Shown here: positions 35,118 through 46,533 of the stretch, piece by piece
How positions within the stretch are numbered: the first letter of the stretch is position 1
Layout: each line of letters starts with the position of its first letter
Source of the DNA: Breviolum minutum Mf 1.05b.01
Taxonomy: Eukaryota > Sar > Dinophyceae > Suessiales > Symbiodiniaceae
NCBI GenBank assembly: GCA_000507305.1
Contig: DF239208.1
Location: 227,856 to 291,855 of the forward strand
Length of the DNA: 64,000 nucleotides
Reading direction: 5' to 3'
Made by a program: the position numbers and the translations under genes
Notes under the pieces: generated by a model
What the model was told of the DNA's origin: nothing
Databases searched by the model: none
Seen by the model: only the letters and a program-made list of their open reading frames with translations

Positions 35118-35367
35118 TGACGTTCTTTCTGACATATCTTTTGACATTCTTTCTGACATATCTTCTGATCTATCTTCTGACATTCTTTCTGACGTATCTT
35201 TTGACATTCTTTCTGACATATCTTCTGAAATTCTTTCTGACATATCTTCTGACTTTCTTTCTGACAAATCTTTTGACACTCTTTCTGACATATCTTCTGA
35301 CATTCTTTCTGACATATCTTTCGACATGCTTTATGACATATCTTCTGACATTCTTTCTGACATATCA
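35118..35367. repeat. 24-bp tandem repeat, about 10 copies
   Basis: Imperfect copies of CATTCTTTCTGACATATCTT plus CTGA, 24 bp each. Because 24 is a multiple of three and the unit lacks stops, several frames stay open (8-residue repeats such as CQKECQKI on minus, FFLTYLLT on plus). This openness is not evidence of a gene. Confidence 0.8.
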
Positions 35368-35492
35368 AAACCAAAACCTAACATCCACAGCTTCACAAAA
35401 AAAGCCGCTCTGCAAACTCTATATTTACCTCACACCACGCAGCAAAATTAATATCCATGACAACTATGTGCCTGTAAATGTCATCGCCCTCA

Positions 35493-35620
35493 GTGCATCG
35501 GACCGCCCCGCCAAAAGGCAGTTAAGTCCAAAGGTGCAAAACGCCTGTAGTTCCACACACACACACACACCACATGCATCAGACCGCCCCGCCAAAAGGC
35601 AGTTGAGTCCAAAGATGACA
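35493..35620. repeat. Duplicated 35-bp block with CA tract between
   Basis: GACCGCCCCGCCAAAAGGCA and its flanks occur twice (about 35499 and 35582) with only two or three differences, separated by an (AC)n run. Confidence 0.65.
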
Positions 35621-35755
35621 AAAGGGTTTAAGGTGCCACAACTACATCTCATGGCGTGTGCAAACCATGAAGCCCGACGCTTGCCACTGTGGTTCTTTCA
35701 CTTCTTCTGTGTAGGTGGCTCTGCTCCGCACATCATTTGTCTCCCACTCGTGCAC

Positions 35756-36217
35756 NNNNNNNNNNNNNNNNNNNNNNNNNNNNNNNNNNNNNNNNNNNNN
35801 NNNNNNNNNNNNNNNNNNNNNNNNNNNNNNNNNNNNNNNNNNNNNNNNNNNNNNNNNNNNNNNNNNNNNNNNNNNNNNNNNNNNNNNNNNNNNNNNNNNN
35901 NNNNNNNNNNNNNNNNNNNNNNNNNNNNNNNNNNNNNNNNNNNNNNNNNNNNNNNNNNNNNNNNNNNNNNNNNNNNNNNNNNNNNNNNNNNNNNNNNNNN
36001 NNNNNNNNNNNNNNNNNNNNNNNNNNNNNNNNNNNNNNNNNNNNNNNNNNNNNNNNNNNNNNNNNNNNNNNNNNNNNNNNNNNNNNNNNNNNNNNNNNNN
36101 NNNNNNNNNNNNNNNNNNNNNNNNNNNNNNNNNNNNNNNNNNNNNNNNNNNNNNNNNNNNNNNNNNNNNNNNNNNNNNNNNNNNNNNNNNNNNNNNNNNN
36201 NNNNNNNNNNNNNNNNN
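35756..36217. other. Assembly gap (462 N)
   Basis: A run of N. The right edge is inside the 40-bp tandem array, so the gap probably hides more copies. Confidence 0.95.
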
Positions 36218-36403
36218 ACGCCACACTGAACTCATCGGATCGCGGTTGGGGCCCGGCACGCCACACTGAACTCGCAGGATCGCGGTTGGGGTCCGGCACG
36301 CCACACTGAACTCACGAGCTCGCGGTTGGGGTCCGGCACGCCACACAGAACTCACAGGATCGCAGTTGAGGTCCGACATGCCACACTGAACACACAGAAT
36401 CGC
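36218..36403. repeat. 40-bp tandem repeat, about 4.7 copies
   Basis: Unit of 40 bp beginning ACGCCACACTGAACTC and containing CGCGGTTGGGGTCCGGC. Copies diverge towards the right. The period is not a multiple of three, so the repeating peptides seen in translation change frame each unit and are not meaningful. Confidence 0.85.
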
Positions 36404-36404
36404 A

Positions 36405-36481
36405 ACAGGACAAGGAGACGGAAGACGAGGCGGAGGAGAAGGAGAAGGAGAAGGAGGAGAAGGAGGAGGAGGAGAAGAGAC
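36405..36481. repeat. GGA/GAA purine tract
   Basis: A nearly pure purine run on the plus strand directly after the 40-bp array. Confidence 0.7.
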
Positions 36482-36831
36482 TGACATAAAATCTAACAAC
36501 CCTCACCTGACAGGTGGGGACAAAAAAAAATGGCTTGACAAAAAATGTCACAACAACATCTTCCCCCAGAAAGTCCAGTCCTCACTCCCCCTGTTGAAGC
36601 CTTCTGCCAAGCAACGGAAGGCCACCAAAATATTTACAGAGACGAAAGAGACCTTGATGATCTCGATCCTGGCTGCAAGATCGCGATCAGCGGAAAGTCC
36701 CAAGGGTCAAGGCCTCCCCCTCAGTTGACGGGAGCCGAATAAAAAGGGACCATATCCAAAAAGGGAAAGGTTGATCAAAAAAACACCTGTTTTGATTGAA
36801 AAGATATCCTTAATTGTATGATATTTGTCAC

Positions 36832-37976
36832 CCAAGTATTCCATGTTGAAAGGCTCCAAATCCTTCTGTTGCTCCATTCTTGCCACCACCTCCCAAAAGT
36901 CTTCAAAACCCTTAGTCAAACCCAACCTCTCGAATGGTTTGTTCCATGCAATCCACGTAGATGGAGGTATCATCTTTATGCTGCCAAACTGAGACCTGTC
37001 TGAGCTGTAGAACTGTGGACCATGCTTGGGGCAAAGGGGACGGCAGCCTTGGATATTTTTTCCTTCAAACAAAAGTCCAGGAGTATATATATATATATAT
37101 ACACTGTATCTATTTCTTTTGGGGAAGATGACAGGTCCGTACATAAACATATTGTGTATATTACATATGTATTATCATCATATACTTATCCATCTTTATG
37201 TATGGAGAGGGAGAGAGATGCCAAAATCGATGCTAGCCCAGATAACCAGAAGGGTGTGGCTCCTCATCTATATAAACCGTTATAAATCTTCGGGATTGGG
37301 TCACTTGGTACGAACTACATTACTACATACGACAGCAGCCCTTGTTCTTGGGATTGCAGTATCAAGAAACGTCACGATATAGGCAAAAATCCATGTATAT
37401 ATATATATATATACATACTTACAAGCACAAGCCATGTTTAAATCAAGAGGCCATTCAAAACACACAACAACATGCCTGTCTCACCTTGTATGTTCATCAG
37501 CTAAAGGCGGGCTTACCCTGTACCATCCCATCGCTCCACTGGGTGGCCCAAGCATATTCGGTGATACGAGGAACTGGGAGCTGTCCAGTTTCACCCTCGA
37601 GGCCATAGAAATTGGCCTGGCGCAAAAATTGCTCCACTTTTCTGCTGGAATTTGGGGTGAATTGTGGGTACATTTCGGTGATAATTCCTAAATGTTCCCA
37701 TCAGTTCCTTTCGCAGCCTCCGAGCGAATGGCATCCACAAACCTCGGCGTTTGTTTGGGGAGGTGAAGTTTGGGAGCAGGAAAATTCTGTAGATAGACCC
37801 GGGGGATCAATCATCTCTAGTTGGTGGTTTCGACCCAGCTGAAAAATATTAGTCAAAATGGGTTCATCTTCCCCAAATAGGAGTGAAAATAAATAATAGT
37901 CGAAACCACCACCTAGATCTCTGTTTAAGTTGGGGATGATCACATATTAGTTCAATTAGGTTTTCACTGGACTCGT
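36832..37976 (-). CDS. Four-exon minus-strand gene segment, phases consistent
   Basis: Exons in order: 37913-37976 (lead 2, end 2), 37743-37786 (lead 1, end 1), 37517-37687 (lead 2, end 1; GTAAGC donor) and 36832-37047 (lead 2, end 1; GTGACA donor). All junctions keep one frame, giving about 161 residues without a stop. The first part is acidic and helix-like (ESSENLIELICDHPQLKQ), the third has VEQFLRQANFYGLEG, which loosely recalls the end of a T1/BTB-type domain, and the fourth is rich in Trp, Phe and charged residues. The first intron begins exactly at the family-A element A2. The 5' and 3' ends lie outside what I could resolve. Function unknown. Confidence 0.6.
37084..37104. repeat. (TA)n microsatellite
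   Basis: AT dinucleotide run in the intergenic side of the four-exon segment; another lies near 37396-37412 inside an intron. Confidence 0.7.
37817..37916 (-). mobile_element. Family-A TIR element (introner-like), copy A2
   Basis: 100 bp with ends CTAGTTGGTGGTTTC and GAAACCACCACCTAG, flanked by ATCT on both sides, a likely 4-bp target duplication. On the minus strand the exon 37913-37976 ends in TCTAG exactly at GTGGTGG of the element. The intron then runs to TCTATCTACAG at 37787, 30 bases past the element. Confidence 0.7.
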
Positions 37977-38541
37977 CTTTGAGGTAAGGATTTTGTCATT
38001 GAAAAAGAGCTGGATACATGGTTCAGAGTACGGAACAAGGCTTCCGCGACATCGGATCTTATCTTACGGATCGTAACAGGAAATGATGTGCAGCCTGGAT
38101 ATAAAGGATGAGATGCAGCTGCAGTGGACTATAACTAGCCATACGTGGAACCCCAAAAACTCATGGGAAAATGATTGGTTCCTATAGAAAACCAAAAGAC
38201 TGGAACAAGCCCCCCCCCCTCCACTTGGTCTTTCTATGTATGTCGCACGTAGGGGCCAAGGAGGTAGGCAAAAGGTGGACTTTTTATGTGAGAAACGGAG
38301 CATGTCAAGCTAGTGAAATGTGTCCCGTCATGGAATGAAGATGCCCCTGTAAGAGGCCGTATATCATAGAGTGAGAGACTTTGCATGCAGATGTAGACTG
38401 ACCATCAGAATCATATCCTCCATCTTAGACAAATTCACCACTAGTGAAGTCTTTGTTCGGGGCCGTTTGGTTTGGAATTAGATAGGCACCCACCAGAGAG
38501 GCCGCTTGGCCCTAAACTTGAATTCGACAACTTCAACAAAA

Positions 38542-39293
38542 ATGTTTAAAAAAAACAGTCTCCTTCTCTTGAGATCATCACTCCCTCCGGCTGCTCGCTG
38601 TCTTTCAACCACTGCCGTACAGTACATCCCTCAAAAAAATAACAGTTCAGTTAAGCCCTCAAAAAAACCATCTCATCTCACCATGAAAGCTGGGTAAATG
38701 ACTATAACTCCCAAATGAAAGGGAATGTCTTCATAATTCCAACTTTTCAGGGCTGAGAAGGGTCCCTATTGTTGTCACCACCCTGCAACCCCCCCGGTGC
38801 TGAATGGATAAAGGTTCCCGAACTCCAAATCACAAGCCTGCGCTCCTAGAAGCCAAAAGCCCTTAGGGATTCAACTCGGAGATGCCGATGACTTGGGGTT
38901 TACCCCATCATTATTTTAGGGGCCGACATGGCGACATGTTTTTGTTTTTTTCAGGGAGTTGTACATGGGTCTGGTGATTTTGTTTGATAAATTTCATATC
39001 ATGAAAAGAGGGAAGTCTATGGTACATGTATGGTAAAACTATGGTAGATTTTTCAAAAGAAATACATTTACTACAGTGAATTTATGTCATCATGGTAAAT
39101 ACATATCAACCATTTGACTATTTGGTGAATTTATCCAGCATATTATATTACAGATTAATATCATGAATGCAATACTACTGACAACAGCTTGTCATGCATT
39201 GAGCCTGGGTGAATTTGAAGTTTCACCAAACTGGAGTGACTGGAAAGAACGGATAAAAAAATACACTAAGCTACCCTTTTCAGTGAACACGAG
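38542..39293 (+). CDS. Plus-strand gene start with mitochondrial-type leader
   Basis: First exon 38542-38693 starts ATGTTTAAAAAAAACAG and encodes MFKKNSLLLLRSSLPPAARC, then LSTTAVQ and a Lys/Ser-rich stretch: basic, Leu/Arg/Ser-rich, no acids, as in mitochondrial presequences. It ends at GCTGG|GTAAATG. A short second exon may start at 38751 after AACTTTTCAG, in phase. A clear later exon is 39154-39293 after ATTATATTACAG (46 codons, NWSDWKERIKKYTK) with an ACGAG|GTGGGT donor. The mature protein is not recognised. Import into mitochondria is an inference from the leader only. Confidence 0.45.
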
Positions 39294-40244
39294 GTGGGTA
39301 TAGTTCGGCTAGATGTAGTGCAAAGAATACAGACAATTCATACATATCATACATGTCATTCATATCATACATATGATACATAACGTCGCAGAGTTTTCAT
39401 CATGAAAATACTCATTTTTGGGTGGTAGGGTTTTTTGCAGGATGCCCCAAAAAGCATTTTGGTCTCAGTCTAACTGGTTGTGCAATCCCAAAACTTCCAA
39501 ACCAGGGTGTCCCAAAACCAGGACTTCACCTAAATAAAACCCAAAATCAGTGGGACAAGAAAGGACAACAGCTTGTTTAGGAGTTCATCTTCCTTGTCTA
39601 GGGTAGCCACCATTTTGGAAAAAAACACGGCATGCTCATATTGTAGTGAAATAGAAAAATGTAATCGGATAACCATCCGTCTCAACACCTCTCAAGCCGC
39701 CGGACGGTGCGCAAGTATTCCAGCACATATCCTCAGATCTTAAGAAAGATAATCAGATCTTCAAACATCACCCCGGGAGAACGGTGGAAAAAAGAAAAAC
39801 CACATACAAGTCGGATTGGGAAAATTATCCACAGGACATTACATCCCCAAAAAAAAACAGAACAGAAACCCATGCTGTGCATATAACATCATTACGTTTT
39901 GCATCAGAGTTGTGCCTCTTCGCCAAGTTTTTGGTGACGGCGCCCGTAAGAGGCCGTGTGTTTTTGATGATGTTTCAACCGTCCTGTTTGCAGGATTTGC
40001 TAAAAACCCATACGTTTTGCAATTCATTCTTGTGGAAATGTAAATGTGATGACCTGAATTCCCTGTAAGGGTTACCGACCAAAGCCAATTATCTCTACTT
40101 TTGCTGCATTTTTGCTCCATTTTTCCAAGATCGCCTCTGCGAAACTTCGTTGCGTCACATGTTGCCACACAGGTCACCCAAGCTTTTGTACAAGCTTTGC
40201 TTGCAGTCACGACGCCACATCCATGCATAGACATAGGACATAGG
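39294..40244. other. No supported gene
   Basis: Contains one arm of an inverted repeat at 39931-39960 and A-rich DNA; short frames only. Confidence 0.35.
39931..39960 (+). repeat. Inverted repeat arm around tandem array
   Basis: About 30 bases containing GTAAGAGGCCGTG match the reverse complement of 40608-40637 at roughly 25 positions. A third, shorter match occurs near 38345-38365. Confidence 0.5.
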
Positions 40245-40249
40245 ACATA

Positions 40250-40585
40250 GTCCCGGACAAACATCAAGGACAACAAGATGACGTAACAACGAACGTTACC
40301 ATCCCCCACCCCACCCACCCCATCCCAGACAAACATCAAGGACAACAAGATGACGTAACAACGAACGTTACCATCCCCCACCCCACCCACCCCATCCCGG
40401 AAAACAAGATGACGTAACAACGAACGTCCACCCACCCCATCCCGGAAAACAAGATGACGTAGCAACGAACGTTACCATCCCCCACCCCACCCACCCCATC
40501 CCGGAAAACAAGATGACGTAACAACGAACGTTACCACCCCACCCACCCCATCCCGGACAAACAACATCAAGGACAAGAAGATGAC
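40250..40585. repeat. Irregular tandem array with GATGACGTAACAACGAACGT
   Basis: Five copies of the core at about 40277, 40349, 40408, 40453 and 40512, plus a truncated sixth near 40578, separated by CCCACCCCATCCC-rich spacers of variable length. The spacing (about 73, 60, 46 and 60 bases) shows unequal loss of parts. Confidence 0.8.
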
Positions 40586-40607
40586 ACAAAGACAAGAAGT
40601 GAAACAG

Positions 40608-40637
40608 CGCACGGCCTCTTAGAGGCGCTGACACCAA
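40608..40637 (-). repeat. Inverted repeat arm, partner of 39931-39960
   Basis: CGCACGGCCTCTTAGAGGCG and flank. It brackets the tandem array together with the left arm. Confidence 0.5.
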
Positions 40638-40917
40638 GTTTTTGTCCACCAGAAATTTTCCCCGCTGATGGATGGATGGAATTTCCCCAATCGCCACCTC
40701 CTTTCCTACAGTGTCGACAAGGGTTGACCAGTTGATCAATCAGCAATTTCCAATATGGCGTATTAGGCCCAAAATATTTGACCCAAGAAAAATATGAAAA
40801 TGCCAACAGGTTCAAGTGATCCATTTTCCAGAGTTTTTTGGGGGGGAGGTACCCTAATTTGCACAGCAGCCATATCAACACAACAATCCCCCCACTGCTG
40901 TGACACAAATTTCTCAG

Positions 40918-41118
40918 ATCCAAGAATCTGAAGAGAAATCCAGAGCGATCCACAAAGTAATGGCCTTTGTGTATTTTTTGGAGGATGCACTAATTCGACT
41001 GTGTCACATTTTTTGCGTGAAAGACATCTGTAATTCCAAGGATTTGTGTTCCAATTGTTGTCCAGAGTCCAGATGCTTGTTTGTCAAAAACCATCTGGCA
41101 AAAAGAGAAGAGGGGTGA
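40918..41118 (+). CDS. Plus-strand terminal exon, 66 codons (Cys-rich)
   Basis: After CACAAATTTCTCAG the frame is open to TGA at 41116-41118. The product starts with a charged helix (QESEEKSRAIHK), has a hydrophobic middle and a Cys cluster (CNSKDLCSNCCPESRC), then a basic tail. The Cys pattern is suggestive of a small metal site but matches no family I know. It may belong to the gene with the mitochondrial-type leader at 38.5 kb, on the same strand, but phase was not followed. Confidence 0.4.
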   Translation: MQESEEKSRAIHKVMAFVYFLEDALIRLCHIFCVKDICNSKDLCSNCCPESRCLFVKNHLAKREEG

Positions 41119-43314
41119 TTTAAGAAGCGACCATTTACAGTAAGACTTATGACCTCTTTGTGAAGCAATCAAAATTCTGACGAACAAGTGAGTAGTGGAG
41201 TATGTGGGACAATGTTCGGGAAAACGTTTTAAAAAAAAACAAGGGGACCTCAATGATAACAATAATCACAAATTATGCACTTCATAGTCACATGTGTATA
41301 TATATATATATATATACATTCACGTATAAATGTACACGCACATACACTCTGATAGATCCTTCCTCATTTCTGTCGTTAAAATTCCCTTGAAAAATCAGAT
41401 GAGTTTTCTCCTCGCCTCAGTGATTGAACTCCCTGTCATATGGATTTTGCTCTGTATGATGCTCTTCATCATGAAAAATGCAAGTGTCAAATATCATATA
41501 TTATATATGTTGATTGTTACATCAACATAAATCTACACACTAAAATACACTAAAATACACTAAATATCTTCAACCTCCAAGTAACATGGAATATCTCCAT
41601 TCTCAAGGCACCCCATGCAACCCCCCAAACGACTCAGTCTGTCCACCTTCGCTGTCCAATGTGGCACCAAGGCCGCCCTTGGCAGGGTGGTGGAGATAGG
41701 GATCCTGAAAATGGCTTATCATATACCGTTGTTATAATCCCTATATAACTGGGTAGTATAAGCCCTTATAACATCTTATAACCCAACCAACTCCATCACT
41801 GCTCACGTCATAACTTGGGATTTTGCTTTTGCCAAAAGCTATGGAACGCTTTAGGCAGCTGTTCCACTTTCAGCACAGAACTACAACAGGTCACGTTTTT
41901 TGCCCCCTCGACACAGTCGTAGAGCAACATCCCAACACAGTCGTAGAGCAGAAACCAGGACGGTTGAGCGAGGCCCCATGCCCTCCGATTTGAAAGCCGT
42001 GCAGTGACCCGCACTCACGGCCACATGCAGCCACACAGTCCATGTCACACGTTTAGGCCCGAGCATGCCAAAAAAAGGCCAGAACAACAACCGCAGCAGC
42101 AGTAAAACATGGTAGATGTTCAAAACCCACCAGTGACATTCAATTGTATATATTGGTTGCTTACTACGGACCCTGGTAATAGCTTATTACAGTGCTGATA
42201 TCCGGACATAATCAACTCCCAAAAAAACATCTGCGAGATTAGCCAACGAAGTAGGGCTTCTAGCTGAAATCAGGCCAACCAGCCTACCGTTCTGACAGGC
42301 CCCAGGTGACTTTCTCCAAATTTCGACAGCCATCAACAGTATCACAAAAATATCCCGCGAATCTATGACCCATCTGCAGAAACCAGAATTGGTTTAATCC
42401 ACCACAGATGTTCAGTATGGGAATACTTGGAACTGCCCTTTTATTCCCAAAATGTCCCATGATTCATACTGAACCTCTTGTAGCATGCTGGAAGCTACCC
42501 GGTGGTTCCCTGGACCATCAACTAAATATGAAGCTCGTGAGGTTCTTTTCCCGAAACATCAACATCCAACTTTCAATTTTTCTACCATTCCACAACCCCC
42601 GCCCCTTTTGCCACAACGACACACGTGTAAGTCAGTGTAAGTTCCTGACACCTTCCACAGTGTGACGAAACATGGAATCAAAGAATGGCGCCTGGCAGTA
42701 GATGGCCAAACGCCTCCCATGGTAAATTGCCAAACTTGTATCAAATATCTACCTTTACTTGCACCTGTCGCAGAGTGATGTTCCCATTTTGAATGAGACC
42801 GGTCTTGAATTCTTAAGTCATTCTGTAAGCTAAGGTACATTGGCAACAAAATATGACCATTTTGGGTACTCAAATCCGCATAGCACAGGGAAACCATGGG
42901 AATTCGAGTTTGAGATGCAGTTTTTAATCCCAAGAATCAATGTCTATTCCATGCTCATACTTATGATGGTTCAGAAATCCCAATCAACCACCTGAGATGT
43001 ATCCCAAAACCCTGGTAGATAATGGGATTTCAACTACCAACCTCAACTGGTGGATTTCAAAACCATCAACGTTGTATCATACATTTTAGTCGTTGGGGAG
43101 TGTTACATTCATCAACAAAACCCCCCATGGCATCCCTAGCAACACCCCATGTCCGCCATGTCCGCATCACCTTGCGCAAGGTGCTGGGTGTAGTCCTGGC
43201 ACACCCCGACGACTTCCTCGCCTGGAACCTGGAGATGTCCTCTATTTTGGGGCGAAAAAAACCCTCCAAAACAAGGCCTTTTCCAATCAAAAACAGTGGT
43301 CCATTTGGGTTCTA
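41119..43314. other. Gene-poor stretch
   Basis: Contains a (TA)n run at 41297-41320 and many short frames. No exon with both boundaries was found. Confidence 0.3.
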
Positions 43315-43452
43315 GGATGATACAAACACCTACAAAAATTAACAGGTCCCCCTAAAAAAGGGAACCATTTCAAAAGGAAAGGATCATCTTCCTCCTCCTT
43401 CGTTTTTCGGTGGCAGGCTATTAGCTTTTGAGGGAGTAGAATTGTATCATCC
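43315..43452. mobile_element. TIR element of about 138 bp
   Basis: Ends GGATGATACAA and TTGTATCATCC are perfect inverted repeats. Inside are family-B-like parts (AACACCTACAAAAATTAACAG; AAAGGATCATCTTCC; GCTTTTGAGGGAG). Confidence 0.5.
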
Positions 43453-44394
43453 CAAAATGAATTGCTCTTACTACAACTGTACAACCCGGAACACTTTTTT
43501 TTGGAATCCAACAGTAGCTTTGGATGATGATTTTCCCTTTGTGATTTTCATGTTGGGCTGTGGTTGACTCTCCTGGTTTCTGCCGGTCAGAAACTGATTA
43601 GCAACTTTAAACGGGTCTTAATAATCCAACCAAAGCAATAGGACCAACAAAAGCGATGTCTTATCAAAGCAACATGTTTACTTAGACAACTATACATATA
43701 TGCATGTACATACATAATCATACATGTATATATGTATATATATATATATATTCATTTGTATTACATACATGATATGACTATAACCCTCCTTACGTGGATG
43801 ATTATGAAAACCACGGACGTTTGACCTCGAAACGCCACGCCGAAACGCCGTTGCACGCCACGCCTGAAGAGACTTCCTCCAACCTGAATCTACAGGGATT
43901 GAAACTTGAAACCAACACGGGAATGGAAAATGAACCCATTCCAAGGGAAAATGAACCCATGAACCAAGAATTTATGTCAAAATGTAGTTGTTCCTATTGA
44001 ACATGGTGATTTTCCACTGTGTTTTTTTTGAGTTTACTGGAATGTATAACCAAATGGTTCACGTCGACTGTTACTGCAACAGTCCAACTTGGAAAGTGGA
44101 TTTTGCTTTCTTTCAAATTGGACTTTGCACCAATCCACCTCTTCGAACAGAATCACAACAAAAACTGCCCAAGAAATTAATTGCAGTGCAAAAAAAGCCT
44201 CGGTCTTGTATGATATGTTTTCTACTTAGTTAGTCAATTTAAGGTCGGGATTTCCATCTATGATGGACTACGAAACAACAGACGTATTGAACAGGGTCGT
44301 ATGAGCCCCTATGCCCTATACCAAGCACCATGTTGAAGTGCATGAAAGTGAGGTCATCCCATATCCTTGCAGTTTGCCCACCAATTCCGAGGCA

Positions 44395-44473
44395 AACCAA
44401 CAAACCAACCCAACCCATCCATCCAATCCAACCATCCAACCTACCATCCAACGACCAACCATCCAACGCCCAC
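44395..44473. repeat. CCAAC/CCATC repeat
   Basis: Irregular repeats of CCAACC, CCATCC and CCATCCAAC. A similar CCAACC run is at 9049-9071. Confidence 0.7.
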
Positions 44474-45589
44474 CACAATGGACCTTTGGGCCCAAGTCAC
44501 ATTAAGCACCAGCGCCGGTCCAAAGAGCTCGCTACCCGCCTGCAACAATGAAAATACGAATGGAACATGACACCTAGGGTGTTGGGAAATATTTGCTGAT
44601 TCGCTGTTGGAAGGAATCATTTAAATCTATGAGAGCTATATTACACACATAATCATCTTAGGAGGATGAAAACGAAATTGGAGGGCAATAGTACGGATTG
44701 GAGATTCTTTCATCACTAGATTTGACATGGCCCCTTGAAAGAAACAATAGTCTCGGAGGTACAGGAATCATTGAAATAAGCTCTTCCTCCCATAATCATG
44801 GTTCATAGGAAAAATGGCAAACTTGGGTACAAGGCTCATCTTCTAGTGGCCTACTGAATCATGGAGGGAGGGTACCTTTTTGGGAGCCCTCAAGATATCT
44901 TGGTGAGTTTAATGTAATAATGTGCATATAGCCATCTATACATATATATATATATATATACATATCCAATTGTAATTGATTAGTATGTCTCGTGTAGGGT
45001 AGCTCACAAACTATGTCTTTCATGGGATTTGAGGTGGTAATTTGGAGATATCAAAAACGCAGGGCTGCGCAAGAGGGTGAAAGGGCAATTGCAGCTTGCC
45101 TGAACATTTAAAGTCCCTGCGTTTGCTTCATAAAGCCCTCAACCCAAGGATGCGTAGTAATAGAGGTGCAACTCGCATGGTTTACCAATGATCATTAATC
45201 ATATACGATCAATACATTTATATATATTTGGGTATGGCTCTAAAAACCCTCTGGATCGTCCCGCGGTGATCCGGACGTCTGGAACGAGGGGGTTACGTAA
45301 AGGGACATGATCCAGAGGTTTCCAAGGCACCAGCTGGAAGATCATGTTTTCATGATATGACATCATATGTCTACATGAGTCTGTGGCTTGACCAGAGGTC
45401 ACATGGAAAGGTGGAGAGATCTATTCCAGCTAGACCCAGGTACAGTGTTCACACTTCGGATTCAACTTGACTGTAAGCACTCTTGCTACCGTTGACATGA
45501 GTTCCAAAGTTATTGGATTGCGAACCAAGAGTTTGAAGAAAGGAAAGAAACCAAACAACCACACGTTTTAACCAAGGCTGAATGTGGTC

Positions 45590-45900
45590 TGGATCGGAGC
45601 TGGTTGTGGTCTGGATCGGGTCTGGATCGGTCTGGATCCGGGTCTGGATCGGCCCAGAAGTGGACCCACATGTTTGTGTATGTTGCAGCTTGGATGCAGC
45701 ATGACAAGAAAAGGACGACAAGGTGCGCAAGCAGCAAGTGTACAGCTTGGCTGCTTGGCAGGCTGGCCTTGCAACTTGCAACAGTGTCAGCTTTGCAGTT
45801 TGACAGCTTGGATGCGCAACAGTTGCAGCTTGGCTGCTTGACAGCTTGGCAGCGTGGCTTTTCAACAGTTTGTTGCTTGGCTGCTTGGCAGGGTGAAGAA
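45590..45900. repeat. GGTCTGGATC repeats followed by GCTTGGCTGCTTGGCAG repeats
   Basis: Several tandem copies of GGTCTGGATCGG at 45590-45655, then CAGCTTGG/GCTTGGCTGC repeats at 45745-45895. More GGTCTGGATC copies, one inverted (GATCCAGACC), follow at 45980-46060. All frames stay open for long runs because of the repeat. Confidence 0.7.
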
Positions 45901-46345
45901 CTGCAGAGCAGGAAACCCAAAAATCATGCAACCATCACTGGACCAGACATCAACTCACCAATACATTATATCATTCCAAAGGTCTGGATCAAATCCTTTC
46001 GAATGGTCTGGATCGGAGGTCTGGATCGTGTGTGGGACCGGGGCTTGATCCAGACCTTACATTTTGAGCCGCAGCCATATATACATATTATATATAATAT
46101 ATCATCCCAAATATATATGAGACAAGTTCAGCGTGTTATATCATCAGATTCTACAACAACATCCCCATGTAATCCGTGGCTGAAAACCACCCGTGCCTGC
46201 GAAACAAAAATGCCTTGAATGGCTTTAAAAAAATGTTACTAATGCACCCAACGGTGTCGGGCCTCCAACCGGTAGCGGGTGTGTTCCCTCCTCACCCACA
46301 AACCTTACCCGCCGGGAGTTTCCAACCTCGAACTCACCCGTTAGA

Positions 46346-46533
46346 GATCTTTGAGAATGACCAGGGCTTCGAGAAACCTGGTTCCGCAAGGTTCATTCGG
46401 TGAAGTTAAACCGAAGTTACACTCCGGTATACTAATATAGCTGCCTGGAAAATGGGCCCATTTGATGACATTGATGATGTATTTCCTATTGAAAAGAGGG
46501 ATATTCCAGCCAGCGATGTTGGTTTACCAGAGG
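46346..46533 (+). CDS. Plus-strand exon pair upstream of the copia element
   Basis: The clear exon is 46441-46533: acceptor ACTAATATAG, two-base lead, 30 codons, donor GAGG|GTATGT. It is acidic and protein-like (MGPFDDIDDVFPIEKRDIPA). A shorter upstream exon may be about 46346-46391 (acceptor CACCCGTTAG, donor GCAAG|GTTCAT), but it ends in phase 2 and so does not join this exon directly. Following DNA has another good acceptor at about 46648 (ACAACTGTTACAG). Function unknown. Confidence 0.45.

Larger units (their letters stand above)
43453..46345. other. Low-complexity, gene-poor stretch
   Basis: Contains (TA)n at 43720-43752 and 44943-44964, CCAAC/CCATC repeats at 44395-44470 and the GGTCTGGATC/GCTTGGC region at 45590-46065. 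No exon supported. Confidence 0.4.

Noticed and set aside
35072-36499. 385- and 285-codon frames across the 24-bp/40-bp arrays and gap
   Set aside because: Openness is explained by repeat units lacking stops and by the 462 N; the 40-bp unit even changes frame each copy.
45449-46218. 160- and 204-codon frames in the GGTCTGGATC/GCTTGGC region
   Set aside because: Peptide repeats simply follow the DNA repeats; no independent coding signal.
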